Translations under genes and position numbers: made by a program
Shown: in pieces, positions 32,105-44,997 of the stretch
Numbering within the stretch: the first letter of the stretch is position 1
How the letters are laid out: every line of letters starts with the position of its first letter
NCBI RefSeq assembly: GCF_000372725.1
Contig: NW_005194698.1
Coordinates: forward strand, 206,985-258,347
Direction: 5' to 3'
Length of the DNA stretch: 51,363 nt
From: Emiliania huxleyi CCMP1516
Taxonomy: Eukaryota > Haptophyta > Isochrysidales > Noelaerhabdaceae
Notes under the pieces: generated by a model
The model's database searches: none
Told to the model about the DNA's origin: nothing
What the model saw: only the letters and a program-made list of their open reading frames with translations

Positions 32105-33118
32105 ATGGGTTGCGCCGCGAGTACAGCCGCCGCCGCGAGGGATAGCGCAATGCGGCGGTTGAGCCGGGGCGCGGCGCCTACAGATGGGCCAGCGGCGCAC
32201 AGGCGGATAAGTTCGAGAGTGTCATGCGGCGCAGACGATGTCTACGAGGGTGAGTACAACGCAGGTCTGGCCGAGGGCCGCGGCGTCATGAGATACGCTG
32301 ACGGCGACTCCTACGAGGGCGAGTGGAAGGCGGGCCTGAAAAATGGGCAAGGCGTTTACCGGTCCGCCAACGGGGACGTCTTCGATGGCGAGTGGAAGGC
32401 GGATATGATGGAGGGGCAAGGCATTTTCCGGTTTGCCAACGGGGACGTTGACTCGAACTCCTACCATCAGAATGAAATCGTCGGCGAAGGCATCGTGTGG
32501 CTCGCAGACGGGCGGAAGGCCTGGCAGCTGCAGGACGGAGAGCCGGTCGAGGCAATCTCGCTGGAGGAGGCGCGGCGGACCGCCGAGCGGCTCGGGCTCC
32601 CCATCCCCTCCCCGCTGCCCGCCGACGCCAACGTCTACGAGGGCGAGTACAACGAGGCGGGGGAGCGGGAGGGGCGCGGCGTCATGCGGTACGCCGATGG
32701 CGGCGTTTACGACGGCGAGTGGAAGGCGGGTAAGCAGGACGGGCGCGGCGTCTTCCGATACGCCCACTTCGACGTCTACGAGGGCGAGTGGAAGTCGAGC
32801 TTGAAGGAGGGTCGCGGCATTTACCGGCTTGCCAACGGCGATGTCTACGACGGCGAGTGGAAGGCGGGCAAGCAGGAGGGGCGCGGCGTCTACCGGTACG
32901 CAAACGACCGCGTGGAGTCTGGCTCCTACAAGCAGGGCGCTGACGTCGGCGAGGGTGTTGCGTGGCTGGCAGGCGGGCAGGAGGCGTTGCGGCTGCGTGG
33001 CGGGACGGCGGTCGAGTCAATCTCGCTGGAGGAGGCGCGGCGGACCGTCGAGCGGCTCGGGCTCCGCGTCCCTTCTCCGCTGCCCGGGGGGCGCACGAGC
33101 GCACAGCTTGGTTGCTAG
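32105..33118 (+). CDS. MORN-repeat protein with dual-acylation N-terminus
   Basis: 337 residues from the ATG at 32105; the frame is open upstream to 31727, but the later start gives MGCAAS, a textbook N-myristoylation site with a palmitoylatable Cys, implying membrane attachment. About eight MORN units follow (VYEGEYNAGLAEGRGVMRYA, SYEGEWKAGLKNGQGVYRSA, VFDGEWKADMMEGQGIFRFA and so on) in two blocks. Each block ends with a segment containing SLEEARR and ERLGL with PSPLP, so the gene arose by internal duplication. MORN proteins bind phospholipids or act as membrane scaffolds. A TATATATC box lies at about 31695. It stands next to the light-harvesting gene between the inverted element copies. Confidence 0.85.
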   Translation: MGCAASTAAAARDSAMRRLSRGAAPTDGPAAHRRISSRVSCGADDVYEGEYNAGLAEGRGVMRYADGDSYEGEWKAGLKNGQGVYRSANGDVFDGEWKADMMEGQGIFRFANGDVDSNSYHQNEIVGEGIVWLADGRKAWQLQDGEPVEAISLEEARRTAERLGLPIPSPLPADANVYEGEYNEAGEREGRGVMRYADGGVYDGEWKAGKQDGRGVFRYAHFDVYEGEWKSSLKEGRGIYRLANGDVYDGEWKAGKQEGRGVYRYANDRVESGSYKQGADVGEGVAWLAGGQEALRLRGGTAVESISLEEARRTVERLGLRVPSPLPGGRTSAQLGC

Positions 33119-33437
33119 AGAGGGTTTGTTGTTAGCAGATCAAGACACATAGCTCACACAAAATCACAAGTGTTTTTGGTGAGAGCGCCTTCTTTTGCAG
33201 TCCTTCCACCTTCGTTCGTGTTGTACGTTGATACGTTGTTCATACAAACGTGGTCCCTTGTCGCAGTCACACATACACACCGCACCGCGCCGCGCGCACA
33301 CGCCCACCGCCCCGCTAGTGCGAAACAGTTTTCTTTCTGTGAGGGAATTTCCTATCACCTTCACAATCTCGCGTGTCATCTGATTGCGGCTTCGACATAG
33401 CTCTCAACTCGCTGCCCACGCTCAAGAATCTGACATC

Positions 33438-34402
33438 ATGGTCCTCTCGCTGATCCGCTCCGTCGCACCGATGCGGTCCGTCAACATCGTCATGCAGGAG
33501 CCGCCGTCGTTTCAGCAGGCCCGCCTCCACCGCCCTCGAATCCGCCGCCCTCGCCGCCGCCGCCCAGCCCACCTCCGCCGCAGGCCGACGAGGTCGAGAA
33601 GGCCGCCGAGGCCGCCGCCAAGAAGGGCGAGTTCTGCTACGGCCTGCCCGGCTCAATCGCGCCGTTCGAGGAGTTTGACCCGTTCAACCTGTCCGCCGAC
33701 CTCACCTTCGACCAGGTTCGTACATGGCGCGAGGCCGAGCTCGCGCACTGCCGCGTGGGCATGCTGGCCGCCGCGGGTTTCCTCGTCCAGGAGAAGTTCC
33801 ACCCACTGTTCTCTGGCGACGGCGGCCCGGCCATCGAGCAGATCCCCAAGCTGCCCGTGTTCATGTGGTTCGCGATGACGCTCGGGATCGGCATCTGCGA
33901 GGCGTACCGCGTTCAGGTCGGCTGCTCCCATGCCGCCTCCGCAGCGCTGCGGTCCAAGCCTGTGCACCCACGCCTCCCCGCGCGTGTATGTCCGCAGGTC
34001 GGCTGGTCCAACCCCAACGAGCCCGACCACGTCTTCCAGAAGCTGAAGCCCACCTACGTGCCAGGGGACATCGGGCACGAGCGCCTCATCAGCCATGTCG
34101 TCCTCCTTCGCCCCGACACATCCATCGGCCGTCGCCCTCCCCCCTCTATAGGTGGGACCCGCTCGGCCTCAAGCCGACCGACCCGGAGGAGTTCAAAGTC
34201 ATGCAGACCAAGGAGCTCCAGAACGGCCGCCTGGCTATGCTCGCAGCTGCCGGCTTCATGGCTCAGGAGGCGGTCACCGGCGACACGTGGGGCGCTTACT
34301 GGGTGCGCAAGCGCGGCGGGCCAGCCTGCTACCTCACAGGTGAGATCCCCTCCCGCTCTGTGTTAGGTGCCCGAGTTTGGCGAGGGCGCCGCGGCCTTCT
34401 AG
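33438..34402 (+). CDS. Fucoxanthin chlorophyll a/c-binding (light-harvesting) protein, 5 exons
   Basis: Thylakoid antenna protein. Exons 33438-33518, 33584-33916, 33998-34074, 34152-34302 and 34367-34402 give 225 residues. A short leader ([20 protein letters not shown]) precedes [20 protein letters not shown]. Helix 1 carries the pigment-binding motif [18 protein letters not shown], helix 2 lies around [19 protein letters not shown], and helix 3 has [33 protein letters not shown] is typical of chlorophyll-c antennae. The C-terminus is [11 protein letters not shown]. Three of four donors match the first dinucleotide of the next exon; intron 2 starts GTCGGCTGCTCC and exon 3 starts GTCGGCTGGTCC. 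The plastid leader is short, so a further upstream exon is possible. Confidence 0.9.
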
Positions 34403-34829
34403 CCGAGCTGTCGTCGACCGCTCACGACGGAGAAGGCTGCCCACAATTTAGACCATCGCAGCGGGAAAAGCTCCCGTCATGTGTGAGCCCCTCGATGTTT
34501 TGGTCTTTTTGCATGCGTGCCCTCTTGGTTCGTGAGCCCCCTCGTCCTTCCCCCGCTGCATGATCCTTTTCTCGCGGGGGTTGTTGCATGTTGGCGTGTT
34601 GTGGTGTACGTACAGTATGTATGTGCATCGTGCATGTGGGTTGCTTTTATATGTAAAGCCGTACAGTGTGACACTCCTGTGTGTCTTGTCGTTCTCACTC
34701 GGACAAAAAAGTAAAATATCTTTACTTCCAAAACCCAGACGTGCCTCCACCGGCACGCCGCTTCCGACAGAGGGTGATGGAAGGGGAGGTCCCAGGAAAC
34801 AAAGGCCTGGGCTGTCCGCCCCGCCCCCA

Positions 34830-35395
34830 CTTGGGTGGTAGACAGCGCCCCAAAATCCACCACTCGGCTCTCTGGGATTTCGCGCAATCGCTTGACTCTG
34901 AAAAGCTCGCATGTACCTCCTGCAAGCGCTGTGGTCGCCGCAGACTGGCTCCGACTTGACGGGCGCATGGAGACGTGATGCCTGCATGCGCCCGTCAAGT
35001 CGAAATCGACATGCGAGTCGATCTTTGGCCCGCCAGAGGTCATGCGGCGTTTCGGGCGACAACAGCGCTGCGACCGCGAAGTGGCGGTGGACATGCTCCC
35101 ATGTTGCCAACGCGGCGCCGGAGTGGCCGTCGCAGCTCGCCACGACCACGACGGCTACTCTGATACTCCGGGCCGACCCGTCCTACCCGACGGTGGCACT
35201 CTTCCACGTCTCGCTCACGCTGAGAAAAATTCTGAAACGCCGTGCAGCAGAGTCGCCGACGAGTCGGTCCGCGTGACTCCTCGTGTCCCGTACCGTTCTC
35301 ACACATCCATAAACTCACTTTGGCCTCACTGAAGCAAGCCCTCAATCCTGAATCCTCAGATTTTAGATTAGGACGCTGTCTCCCCTCTACACTTG
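34830..35395. mobile_element. Transposon-like element, short inverted copy (about 560 bp)
   Basis: Nearly identical to 29765-30305 in reverse orientation. Termini: left GGTAGACAGCGCCCC (34838-34852), right on the opposite strand GGGAGACAGCGTCC. CACTTG occurs just outside or at both ends. Unlike the long copy, it lacks the GAGATTT-rich interior, so it looks like an internal-deletion derivative or the basic unit into which the long copy gained repeats. Open frames run through it in both copies, but I cannot choose one as coding. Confidence 0.65.
34956..34998. other. Hairpin in the short element copy
   Basis: TTGACGGGCGCATGGAG (34956-34972) pairs with CTGCATGCGCCCGTCAA (34982-34998) with one mismatch and the same nine-base loop as the 30162 hairpin in reverse. 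Compared with that copy, two adjacent stem pairs are changed on both sides so that pairing is kept. Confidence 0.85.
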
Positions 35396-35592
35396 CCCTA
35401 GGACTGCACAGGATAGCGTGCCCCGACGAACGGCGACACATAGCGGGGGACACTGCGCCGGGGGGTATGCCTAACTTTGGGTGGGTCGCGTTCCCATGGT
35501 AGCTGTGTGGCTGAGGCCCTCGTGCCGCTGGCGTACGTCCACCCCCCCTTCGGAGGTGGTTCGGCAAGCGGCTGACCCCTCGAGACTGCACA

Positions 35593-35680
35593 CACTATCA
35601 AACTATTAGCCGAATAATGTACCTAATTATTAGAGATCTCTAATAATTAGGTACATTATTCGGCTAATAGTTTGATAGTG
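35593..35680. repeat. Perfect 88-bp palindrome without spacer
   Basis: The left arm 35593-35636 begins CACTATCAAACTATTAGCCG and the right arm is its exact reverse complement, meeting at AGAGATCTCT. It is AT-rich within a GC-rich region. A 44-bp-arm palindrome with no loop can extrude as a cruciform and is normally unstable in replication. Confidence 0.95.
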
Positions 35681-35689
35681 CATTGGTGC

Positions 35690-37448
35690 TTGGCGGGAGG
35701 AGGGGGAGAGGGAGGCCCGGTGGGAGGAGAGGGAGAGGGAGGCCCGGTGGGAGGGGAGGGAGAGGGAGGCCGCCTTGGGCTCTTCTCCTCCCCCCTCCCT
35801 GGGCTCTTCTCCCCTCCCCACCTTGGGCTCTTCTCCCCTCCTCCCTGGTACTCTCGGCCTGATTACCGGAGCGACTGCTGGAGCAGACGCTGGGGGGACA
35901 CTCTCGCCCGGAGGCGGTACGCACGACCCGGAGGCGTGGGGCTGGGGGGGCGCCGCGCCGCCGCCGCCGTGCCGCCTTCTCCCGCTTTGACCTCCCCCAG
36001 CTGCCTCTCCTCAAATCAACCTGTGAGCTTGCGAGGGCGGCGGGGGTGGGAGTGCTCTCGGGCGGCGTGTGCGAGCGCGCGCGGCACGAGATCTCTTCCG
36101 CGAGGGCACGGTGGGTCGGGTGAGTATCTCGCGCACTCGCACTATTTCACGTTATATGAGGCACTGCCCTTGAGTGCCTTTGCAGTACCGCCAGCGGCGG
36201 TGGTCGAACCGTTCGCGGTTCGAGCCGGGAGCTTTTGGCTCCCGGATCGAAACTCGGGTGGAGGGTTGCTTCGCGGTAGCGAACGCGAGCGACGCGAGCG
36301 CGCGCGTGTGCGCGTGCGCGCGGCTGCAAGGCGAGGCGCAGGCGCTGGCGCTGGCGCAGGGGAGGCAAGGCGAGGCGGGCGGCGGCGGCGCGCGATCGTT
36401 CCTTTTGCCCGGGTGAGGCGTGGCGAGCGCGTCGCGCGTGGTGATGACGCCGCACGCGGAGAAGCTCTTGGTGACCCACCGCGGTGGCAGCGAGCCAGAG
36501 CGAGCAACCTGCCGCATGACGGGTTGACCTCGTGTCGAAAAAGTTTTTTTCCGTTCTCACTCGGACAGGATCACGAGCACGACCAGGACGTGACCTCGTG
36601 AGTCATCCAGTGAGCGACAGCATTGCTGCGAAAAAGTAGATAAGCACTGCGCGTTGGCTGGCGTCAAGAGTAGCGGTCAAGAGTAGCGGGCCGCTGGCGC
36701 TGCTCAAGCAGGTGCGTGGCCGCGCGCGGCGGCTACATCGTCCCGGGCGGCCTATAGGCTACGTGTGTCGCCGCGCCTTTTTGCGCCGAATAGCGAGTTT
36801 ATTTCGTCGAGTGAGTGCGCCGCGCCCGCGGGGCGCAGCGGAGATGGGTGGGTGCGCCGGTGAGGGTGTGCGCCGATGGCGCTTGGCGGCTCTCACTATG
36901 ACGCCTGCGCGTGCTGCGCACACGTCAGGGCTCAGGCGCACGTGCGCCGGTGGCGGCGGTCGCTTCGTTCCGCTCCGCTGCGGCGCGAATAGTCTTTACG
37001 CGGAAGCGCTCATCTCTGTAATGTGTAAACTCTCCCTCTCGCGTGCGTGCGTATGGGACACACTATCACTGCTAGTCGTAACGAGTGAGACTGGGGACCC
37101 CTGTGGGCACCTGTGTGTTGTGGCGGCCGGGCGTTTTTTTGCACCATTGCGCATATTTGCATGTTGGGCGGCCAGCTGTGCACATGTGGGCGGCGCGGCG
37201 GCGGTCGGAGCCTTCAGCTCAGTGTTTGTCGACGGTCGAGAGGCAGTCGAAGGTATCCAGCTTGACGGTGCGGACCAGCGATCTGTGGCGCGCAGCCTTA
37301 GCGATCTCTGCGGCAAGGACGTTACATACAACATAGGAGAGACACGGTACGGCTCTACAAGCAGAGCCGCGTAACACGTGCTGCGCACGGACGCTGCCCG
37401 GCCTTTCATCGCTGCCCACCACTACTACAAAGGCCACACGCGCGTTGC
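35690..37448. other. Long stretch with no supported gene; paired hairpins at 36204-36247
   Basis: Open frames of 200-300 codons exist but are Gly/Arg/Ala-rich, lack domains and overlap GGGAGAG repeats (35697-35770) and TGGGCTCTTCTCC repeats (35775-35845). Two hairpins stand side by side: CGAACCG with CGGTTCG, then CCGGGAGC with GCTCCCGG around a TTTTG loop. They might be a structured RNA element, but nothing else supports a gene. Confidence 0.4.
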
Positions 37449-37817
37449 TCACGCAACGGCATCGACATGCATCCACGGCTCTGAATCCGGCCCACTTGCG
37501 CTGCTACGCAAGAGCAGCACCAGAACGCCCAGCACAAAAAAGGAGCCGAAGCCGAGCGCAATGACCAGAGCCGTCGGCGGAGCCGTCGACGAGTGCTGGT
37601 CGGGCGTGGCCGGCCGCGACGGCGTCGAGCGGCCGCCATCGTCGCTCTCGATCGAATGGTATGCACGTGCGGCAGGCGCTCTCCTCCGCGCTGCCGACTG
37701 CTCCGGCACCGCCGCATCCGAGCGCGCTGCCTTTGCCGCCTGCTGCTGCATGAGCCAGCGGCCCTGGTCCGTGCCGTACGCTAGCCGCTGCCGGTAGTCG
37801 GGGATCTCCTCCTCCAT
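37449..37817 (-). CDS. Small tail-anchored membrane protein
   Basis: 122 residues from MEEEIPDYRQRLAYGTDQGR. A soluble, Ala/Arg-rich N-terminal part (WLMQQQAAKAARSDAAVPEQ) and a Ser/Thr/Pro-rich linker are followed by one C-terminal membrane helix (VIALGFGSFFVLGVLVLLL) and a short lumenal tail. Tail anchors of this design are typical of SNAREs and other ER or Golgi proteins, but no SNARE heptads are evident. The frame continues upstream to 38267 across the SLC6 start region on the other strand, so the ATG at 37817 is preferred. It is divergent from the SLC6 gene 175 bases away and could share its promoter. Confidence 0.55.
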   Translation of the reverse strand: MEEEIPDYRQRLAYGTDQGRWLMQQQAAKAARSDAAVPEQSAARRRAPAARAYHSIESDDGGRSTPSRPATPDQHSSTAPPTALVIALGFGSFFVLGVLVLLLRSSASGPDSEPWMHVDAVA

Positions 37818-37992
37818 GGGCCAGCTGAGACGGCAAAGTGCCGCGCCCCACTTGACTTTGCTACCGCACAGCGCGCACAGTGCGTTTTCTTGCTTTGATC
37901 TAGGTTTTTGTTGTTTTGGGGCCTTGGCGCCTAAGCTCGCGTGCCCGCGCTCTGCACGTCTTTGGACTTCGCACTGCTCTCTATTGTACAAC

Positions 37993-41229
<3,237 letters not shown>

Positions 41230-41383
41230 GGTTAGAGCAGTGACCTGGGCGCGCTCGTGAGCTGCTGCTCCTGTTTTGGCTTGTGATTACGTGGTATGCA
41301 CATACAGGTCTGCGTGTACTCTACGTCTGCGTGTACTTACGTCACACGACACCAACAAATAGAGCCGAGAAAAAGCGTCATGG

Positions 41384-41707
41384 TCAATCATCAGGCCACG
41401 GCTGCGGTGGTGTTGGTGTTGGTGTTGGTGCTGTCCCTTTGACTGGAACGCAACCGGGCACAACGCCGTAGCTGTTCTCGACAGCAACAAGTATCTCCTC
41501 GCATGCGCTGCGGACTAGCCCAGGATGTTCCCAAAACGCATCGGCCTCCTGTCTCTCCGGCACGTCTGTTGTTGAGGGCGGCGGCTGCGCGAGCATTCTC
41601 AGGACAGCAAGGCGTGTCGGAATGACGGAAAGGCGCCGCGGCGAAAGCTGAAACGCCTCGCTGGGCGCGAACAACAGAAGGAGCGGCACGACCCGAGACG
41701 CCACCAT
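41384..41707 (-). CDS. Small protein with plastid-type bipartite leader
   Basis: 107 residues from MVASRVVPLLLLFAPSEAFQ. The hydrophobic signal sequence ends at SEAF, resembling the ASAF cleavage motif of proteins imported into secondary plastids, followed by a basic stretch (LSPRRLSVIPTRLAV). The mature part contains EADAFWEHPGLVRSACEEIL and ends in a Pro/Thr tail encoded by a GGTGTT-type repeat. I do not recognise a family. The frame is open nine codons further upstream; the Met directly before the hydrophobic core is preferred. Confidence 0.5.
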   Translation of the reverse strand: MVASRVVPLLLLFAPSEAFQLSPRRLSVIPTRLAVLRMLAQPPPSTTDVPERQEADAFWEHPGLVRSACEEILVAVENSYGVVPGCVPVKGTAPTPTPTPPQPWPDD

Positions 41708-41897
41708 GGATGGTTTCGAATGGACGACAGACACGTCCCTCGCTTTGAAGAATAATTCCCTAAAATCCGGACACGCCCCTCGCGATTCGTAAGAAGAAGG
41801 AAAAAGAAAAAACCCGCCACGGCTGCCCCGACGACCACATCCTTGAGCCCTCGAGGATCCCCTGGACGCTGACGACGCCGAAGCCCTCTATTCACCC

Positions 41898-42634
41898 ATG
41901 TCTCGCGCAGCCATCCTCTGCGCGCTCGTCGCAACCTCCACCACGGCCGCTCCGACCGTCAACGCGCCGGATGAGAAGGGCTTCTCCTTTGGCTCAGGCA
42001 ATGTGCGCTGCTGCCTCGCCGCCCACCGCTTGCGCGCCTTGCCCACGTCGCCCCACGCCACGCCTCGCCCACTCTTCGGCCTCATCCCATCAGAGCATCG
42101 GCGTTGGCGTAAACGTCTTCACGATATCGACCAGCGCCTTCATCGACGCGTGCTGTGACGTCGAGCCTTTTGCGCGCTCCATCGTTGGCAAACAGCTGTG
42201 CGGCTGTGATGCAAACAGCTGCGAACAAACGGCTCGCCACGCCATCAACATCCTCTCCAACAACGAGCTCGGCGTGGAGACCAACGTATTCGCCATCTGG
42301 TGGTCCAAGGTCGTGTGCGCCGTGAGGCCTGGATCGAACGACTGCGAGACGGCTGCAGAGGACGCGGTGACGGCGACGGCGGCGGACAGGCACGCCATCC
42401 GCACACGCCTTGACCCTGACACTGTGCTATCGCGAAGCTCACCACACCACATCCAACCCACGCAGTGGCCAGATCACCTTCAACTTCCTCTCCAACAACA
42501 AGCTCGGCATCGGAGCCAACGTCTTCACGGCCGCGGTCGAGTCCTTTGTGCAAGCCTGCTGCGACGCCGGTCTCTGCCCCGAGGAGTCGCCCTCAGTGCC
42601 GCCGCCGTCGCCACCGCCGGTGCCGCGGCTGTAG
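41898..42634 (+). CDS. Secreted Cys-rich protein with internal repeats, three exons
   Basis: The signal peptide MSRAAILCALVATSTTAAPT is in exon 1 (41898-42002). Exon 2 starts at 42094 (SIGVGVNVFTISTSAFIDAC). A second repeat contains INILSNNELGVETNVFAIWW and a third ITFNFLSNNKLGIGANVFTA, followed by VESFVQACCDAGLC and a Pro-rich end (PPPSPPPVPRL). Three related units with LGxxxNVF and paired Cys suggest domain duplication. The exon 2/exon 3 junction between about 42400 and 42463 is not fixed. Function unknown; extracellular by its leader. Confidence 0.6.
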
Positions 42635-42639
42635 TCCGA

Positions 42640-43026
42640 GCCAGCCACTAAGAGGCCGAGCGCCTTCTCATACGGCACGATCTGTACTAGGCGGGAGAGG
42701 CGCCGTACGACCCTCCGTAGGGCCCCTTTCTGCCCGCAGCGCTGCCAGCGGGGGCGGACTACGGGCATCGCTTATTACTCCGTGCTGAAGAAGCTCCCAC
42801 AGCAGTGTCGCTGCGATACTGTGTCCCAGTACACCGTGGCGCCGGTCACAAGCGCGCGGCGCTCAGAACAGACGACTCTCTACTGTATATTAGATCGTCG
42901 GTGTTCACTATCAGAGCCCCCCGGGCCCCGGCGCGCACGGCCGCACGCGCGACGATGTGTCATTTAAGTTTCTGCATCACCGTCAATTACGTACAGAAAG
43001 CGAGGCGTTGACACCCCCAGAGAGGC
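42640..43026. other. Intergenic stretch between convergent genes
   Basis: Separates the secreted Cys-rich gene (plus) from the 43027 gene (minus). No conserved frame or repeat is seen. Confidence 0.4.
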
Positions 43027-44202
43027 TTAACACCTGGCTCGCCGATGCCTTCCCATCGGTAGCCCGCCTGCCTCTCGGGCCTGATCTGTTCGAACGGACC
43101 GCACGATGCCGATACGAGCCGACCTCCAGGCGCGCCTGACCATCACCGCCCGCACCCGTTGATCGAAAAAGGCGCGGTCCCAGATGCACTCCGGCCAGTG
43201 CCACGAGCAGCGCGGCTGGAACATGCAGGCCTGCAGGTTGAGCGCCTTTGACTGGCACCTTCCAAACAGCGCCGAACCGTTGGCAAAGACGGGCAGCAGC
43301 CGAATCGAGCCGACAAAGAAGATGTCGTCCCGCCGTACCACCAGATCCATCGGCGACGCGGTGCCGCCCTGCTCGCCTCCTCCAGCAGCCCTCTCGTATT
43401 CAGCCCTTCTCTCCGTCTCGAGGTCCTCCGCCAACGGCAATGACCGCACGGCGTCGTCGCCGCAGTCCTGGCTGAAGCAGAGCTTGGAGCCGTCGTCCGC
43501 TGCCTCGGGGGGAATCGGGGTGGGCTTTCGCGCGGCGCGAACGACGCCCTCCTCACGCGCCACGCGGGCGAGGGTGCGCTCCCACGCGGCGAGGGGCGGA
43601 ATGCCCGCGAGGGCCACGTCTGGCCGATGCAGCACGAGGTGCCTGTACGGCTTGCCCAAATCGATTGCGCGCTGGATCATCGGGCCGCACTGCGCGATGC
43701 GAGACGCGGCGAGGCGGTATCGCGAGGCGGCACAGTGGGTGCACTGCCGCCCTCCCAGGTCCGCAAAGCAGCTGGGCCAGCCGGCGGCGCTCTCCCGCCC
43801 AAAGGGAGGCACCTCGCACAGCACCGAGGACGAGTTGAAGTCGGTTGGCCTCGCGCACGCGGCCTCGCTCCCCTCCGGCAGCGGGTGGCGGCTGATGATC
43901 GAGTCGACCGGTCGTAGGACGCGAATGGCCTGGGCGAGGGCCTCCTCTGACGGCGCCGCCTCCTCTGCGTGGTGGTGAGCGGCATCGACAGGCTCCGCGC
44001 CGAGGTTGAGGTAGATGTCTGCGCAGCCGGCGCCGACGCCGTCCCACACCTGCCGCAGACCTGAGACCACCTCGAGCCTCGCCGCACTCCGAAGCTGCCC
44101 CACGATGCACACCGCCACCAGCGGCTGCGCGCAGCCGCTTGGCGAATCTGCGGCGACGTCTCCGGCACCTTCCGCTGCTGGACTCGAAGCATCGCCTGGC
44201 AC
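43027..44202 (-). CDS. Unrecognised 391-codon protein, possibly glycosyltransferase-like
   Basis: Long single frame with even amino-acid use. An early strand LVAVCIVGQLRSAARLEVV is followed by ADIYLNLGAEPVDAAHHHAE, then paired Cys (GGRQCTHC), KPYRHLVLHRPDVALAG, and near the end MDLVVRRDDIFFVGSIRLLP and WDRAFFDQRVRAVMVRRAWR. An opening VxxCIxGQxR strand and a late D-rich segment occur in some algal nucleotide-sugar transferase-like families, but this is only a suggestion. The frame begins at a GTG (44202) and has no ATG before residue about 180, while an in-frame stop lies near 44253. A short upstream exon is therefore likely; CAG before 44206 could be its acceptor. Confidence 0.6.
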   Translation of the reverse strand: MPGDASSPAAEGAGDVAADSPSGCAQPLVAVCIVGQLRSAARLEVVSGLRQVWDGVGAGCADIYLNLGAEPVDAAHHHAEEAAPSEEALAQAIRVLRPVDSIISRHPLPEGSEAACARPTDFNSSSVLCEVPPFGRESAAGWPSCFADLGGRQCTHCAASRYRLAASRIAQCGPMIQRAIDLGKPYRHLVLHRPDVALAGIPPLAAWERTLARVAREEGVVRAARKPTPIPPEAADDGSKLCFSQDCGDDAVRSLPLAEDLETERRAEYERAAGGGEQGGTASPMDLVVRRDDIFFVGSIRLLPVFANGSALFGRCQSKALNLQACMFQPRCSWHWPECIWDRAFFDQRVRAVMVRRAWRSARIGIVRSVRTDQAREAGGLPMGRHRRARC

Positions 44203-44318
44203 GGCTGATCTGGGCTGCCTGCGCCGCCGGGTTGACTCTGACTCAGTTTAGGGCGCGGCGGTGCTAAACTAAGTTGGCGCGTGGCGGGTGGCGCTTCCGC
44301 CTTCCCGCCTTCCGCCCC

Positions 44319-44591
44319 TCACTCCCTCCCCATCAACTTGCGCGGGCGGCTCTCCTCTGCGCGCTTCCGCACGCGCTGCCGGATCAGCTTAGAGATCGCG
44401 GTGCGCTCGGGCGTCTTCTCGAGGCAGGCGAGGAACTGAAGGGCGTTGGCGTTGCGCGCCACCATGTCGCCTGACTTATGGACTGCAATGTCGAGATGAG
44501 GCCACTCTTTGAGGGTGTACGTCGTCAGGTCGCCCGGCTCGTTACTAGTGCGCAAATCGGTCCGTGCGCCGAGCTCGAGCAGCTTCTCCAC
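44319..44591 (-). CDS. C-terminal exon of an ankyrin-repeat-like protein
   Basis: Reads [20 protein letters not shown] and [20 protein letters not shown], ending [14 protein letters not shown]. The first segment matches the second helix and loop of an ankyrin repeat. Upstream on the same strand an acceptor CTAG precedes GTCGAAGCAG at about 44603, and beyond it lies a long microsatellite, so earlier exons would be above 44840. I could not identify them, so the gene is partial or a fragment. Confidence 0.4.
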   Translation of the reverse strand: MEKLLELGARTDLRTSNEPGDLTTYTLKEWPHLDIAVHKSGDMVARNANALQFLACLEKTPERTAISKLIRQRVRKRAEESRPRKLMGRE

Positions 44592-44602
44592 TGCTTCGAC
44601 CT

Positions 44603-44603
<1 letters not shown>

Positions 44604-44676
<73 letters not shown>

Positions 44677-44677
44677 C

Positions 44678-44710
<33 letters not shown>

Positions 44711-44748
44711 GGTGTGTGGGTGTGTGCGTGTGTGTGTGCGTGTGTGCG

Positions 44749-44834
<86 letters not shown>

Positions 44835-44835
44835 T
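44604..44835. repeat. (GT)n microsatellite with GGGT interruption
   Basis: About 230 bases of GT on the plus strand, broken near 44673-44755 by GCGTGC and GGGTGGGTGGGT. It probably lies in an intron of the ankyrin-like gene; on that gene's sense strand it reads CA. Confidence 0.9.
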
Positions 44836-44997
44836 GACCTAGGAGCGCGATCGCAGATGAGGCAGTGAACGCAGGATCATGCTGCAGTCAGCGCCCCACA
44901 AAAGGAGCTCAATTTAGTGAGGGTGGCTTGTGGTCGCCCTGGCTTCCGAATGGAGTACATGCCTCTTGACCTCAGGATCTAGGGTGCGGACGTTGTT

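Noticed and set aside
36204..36247. Intrinsic terminator or small RNA gene from two tandem hairpins
   Set aside because: No bacterial context, no T-tract after the second stem and no promoter elements; kept only as a note.
35672..36601. 309-codon open frame on the plus strand
   Set aside because: Begins in a GGGAGAG repeat, is Gly/Arg-rich, has no domain, and similar-length frames exist on the other strand.
36712..37374. 220-codon open frame
   Set aside because: No domain, Arg-rich start and biased composition typical of non-coding GC-rich DNA.
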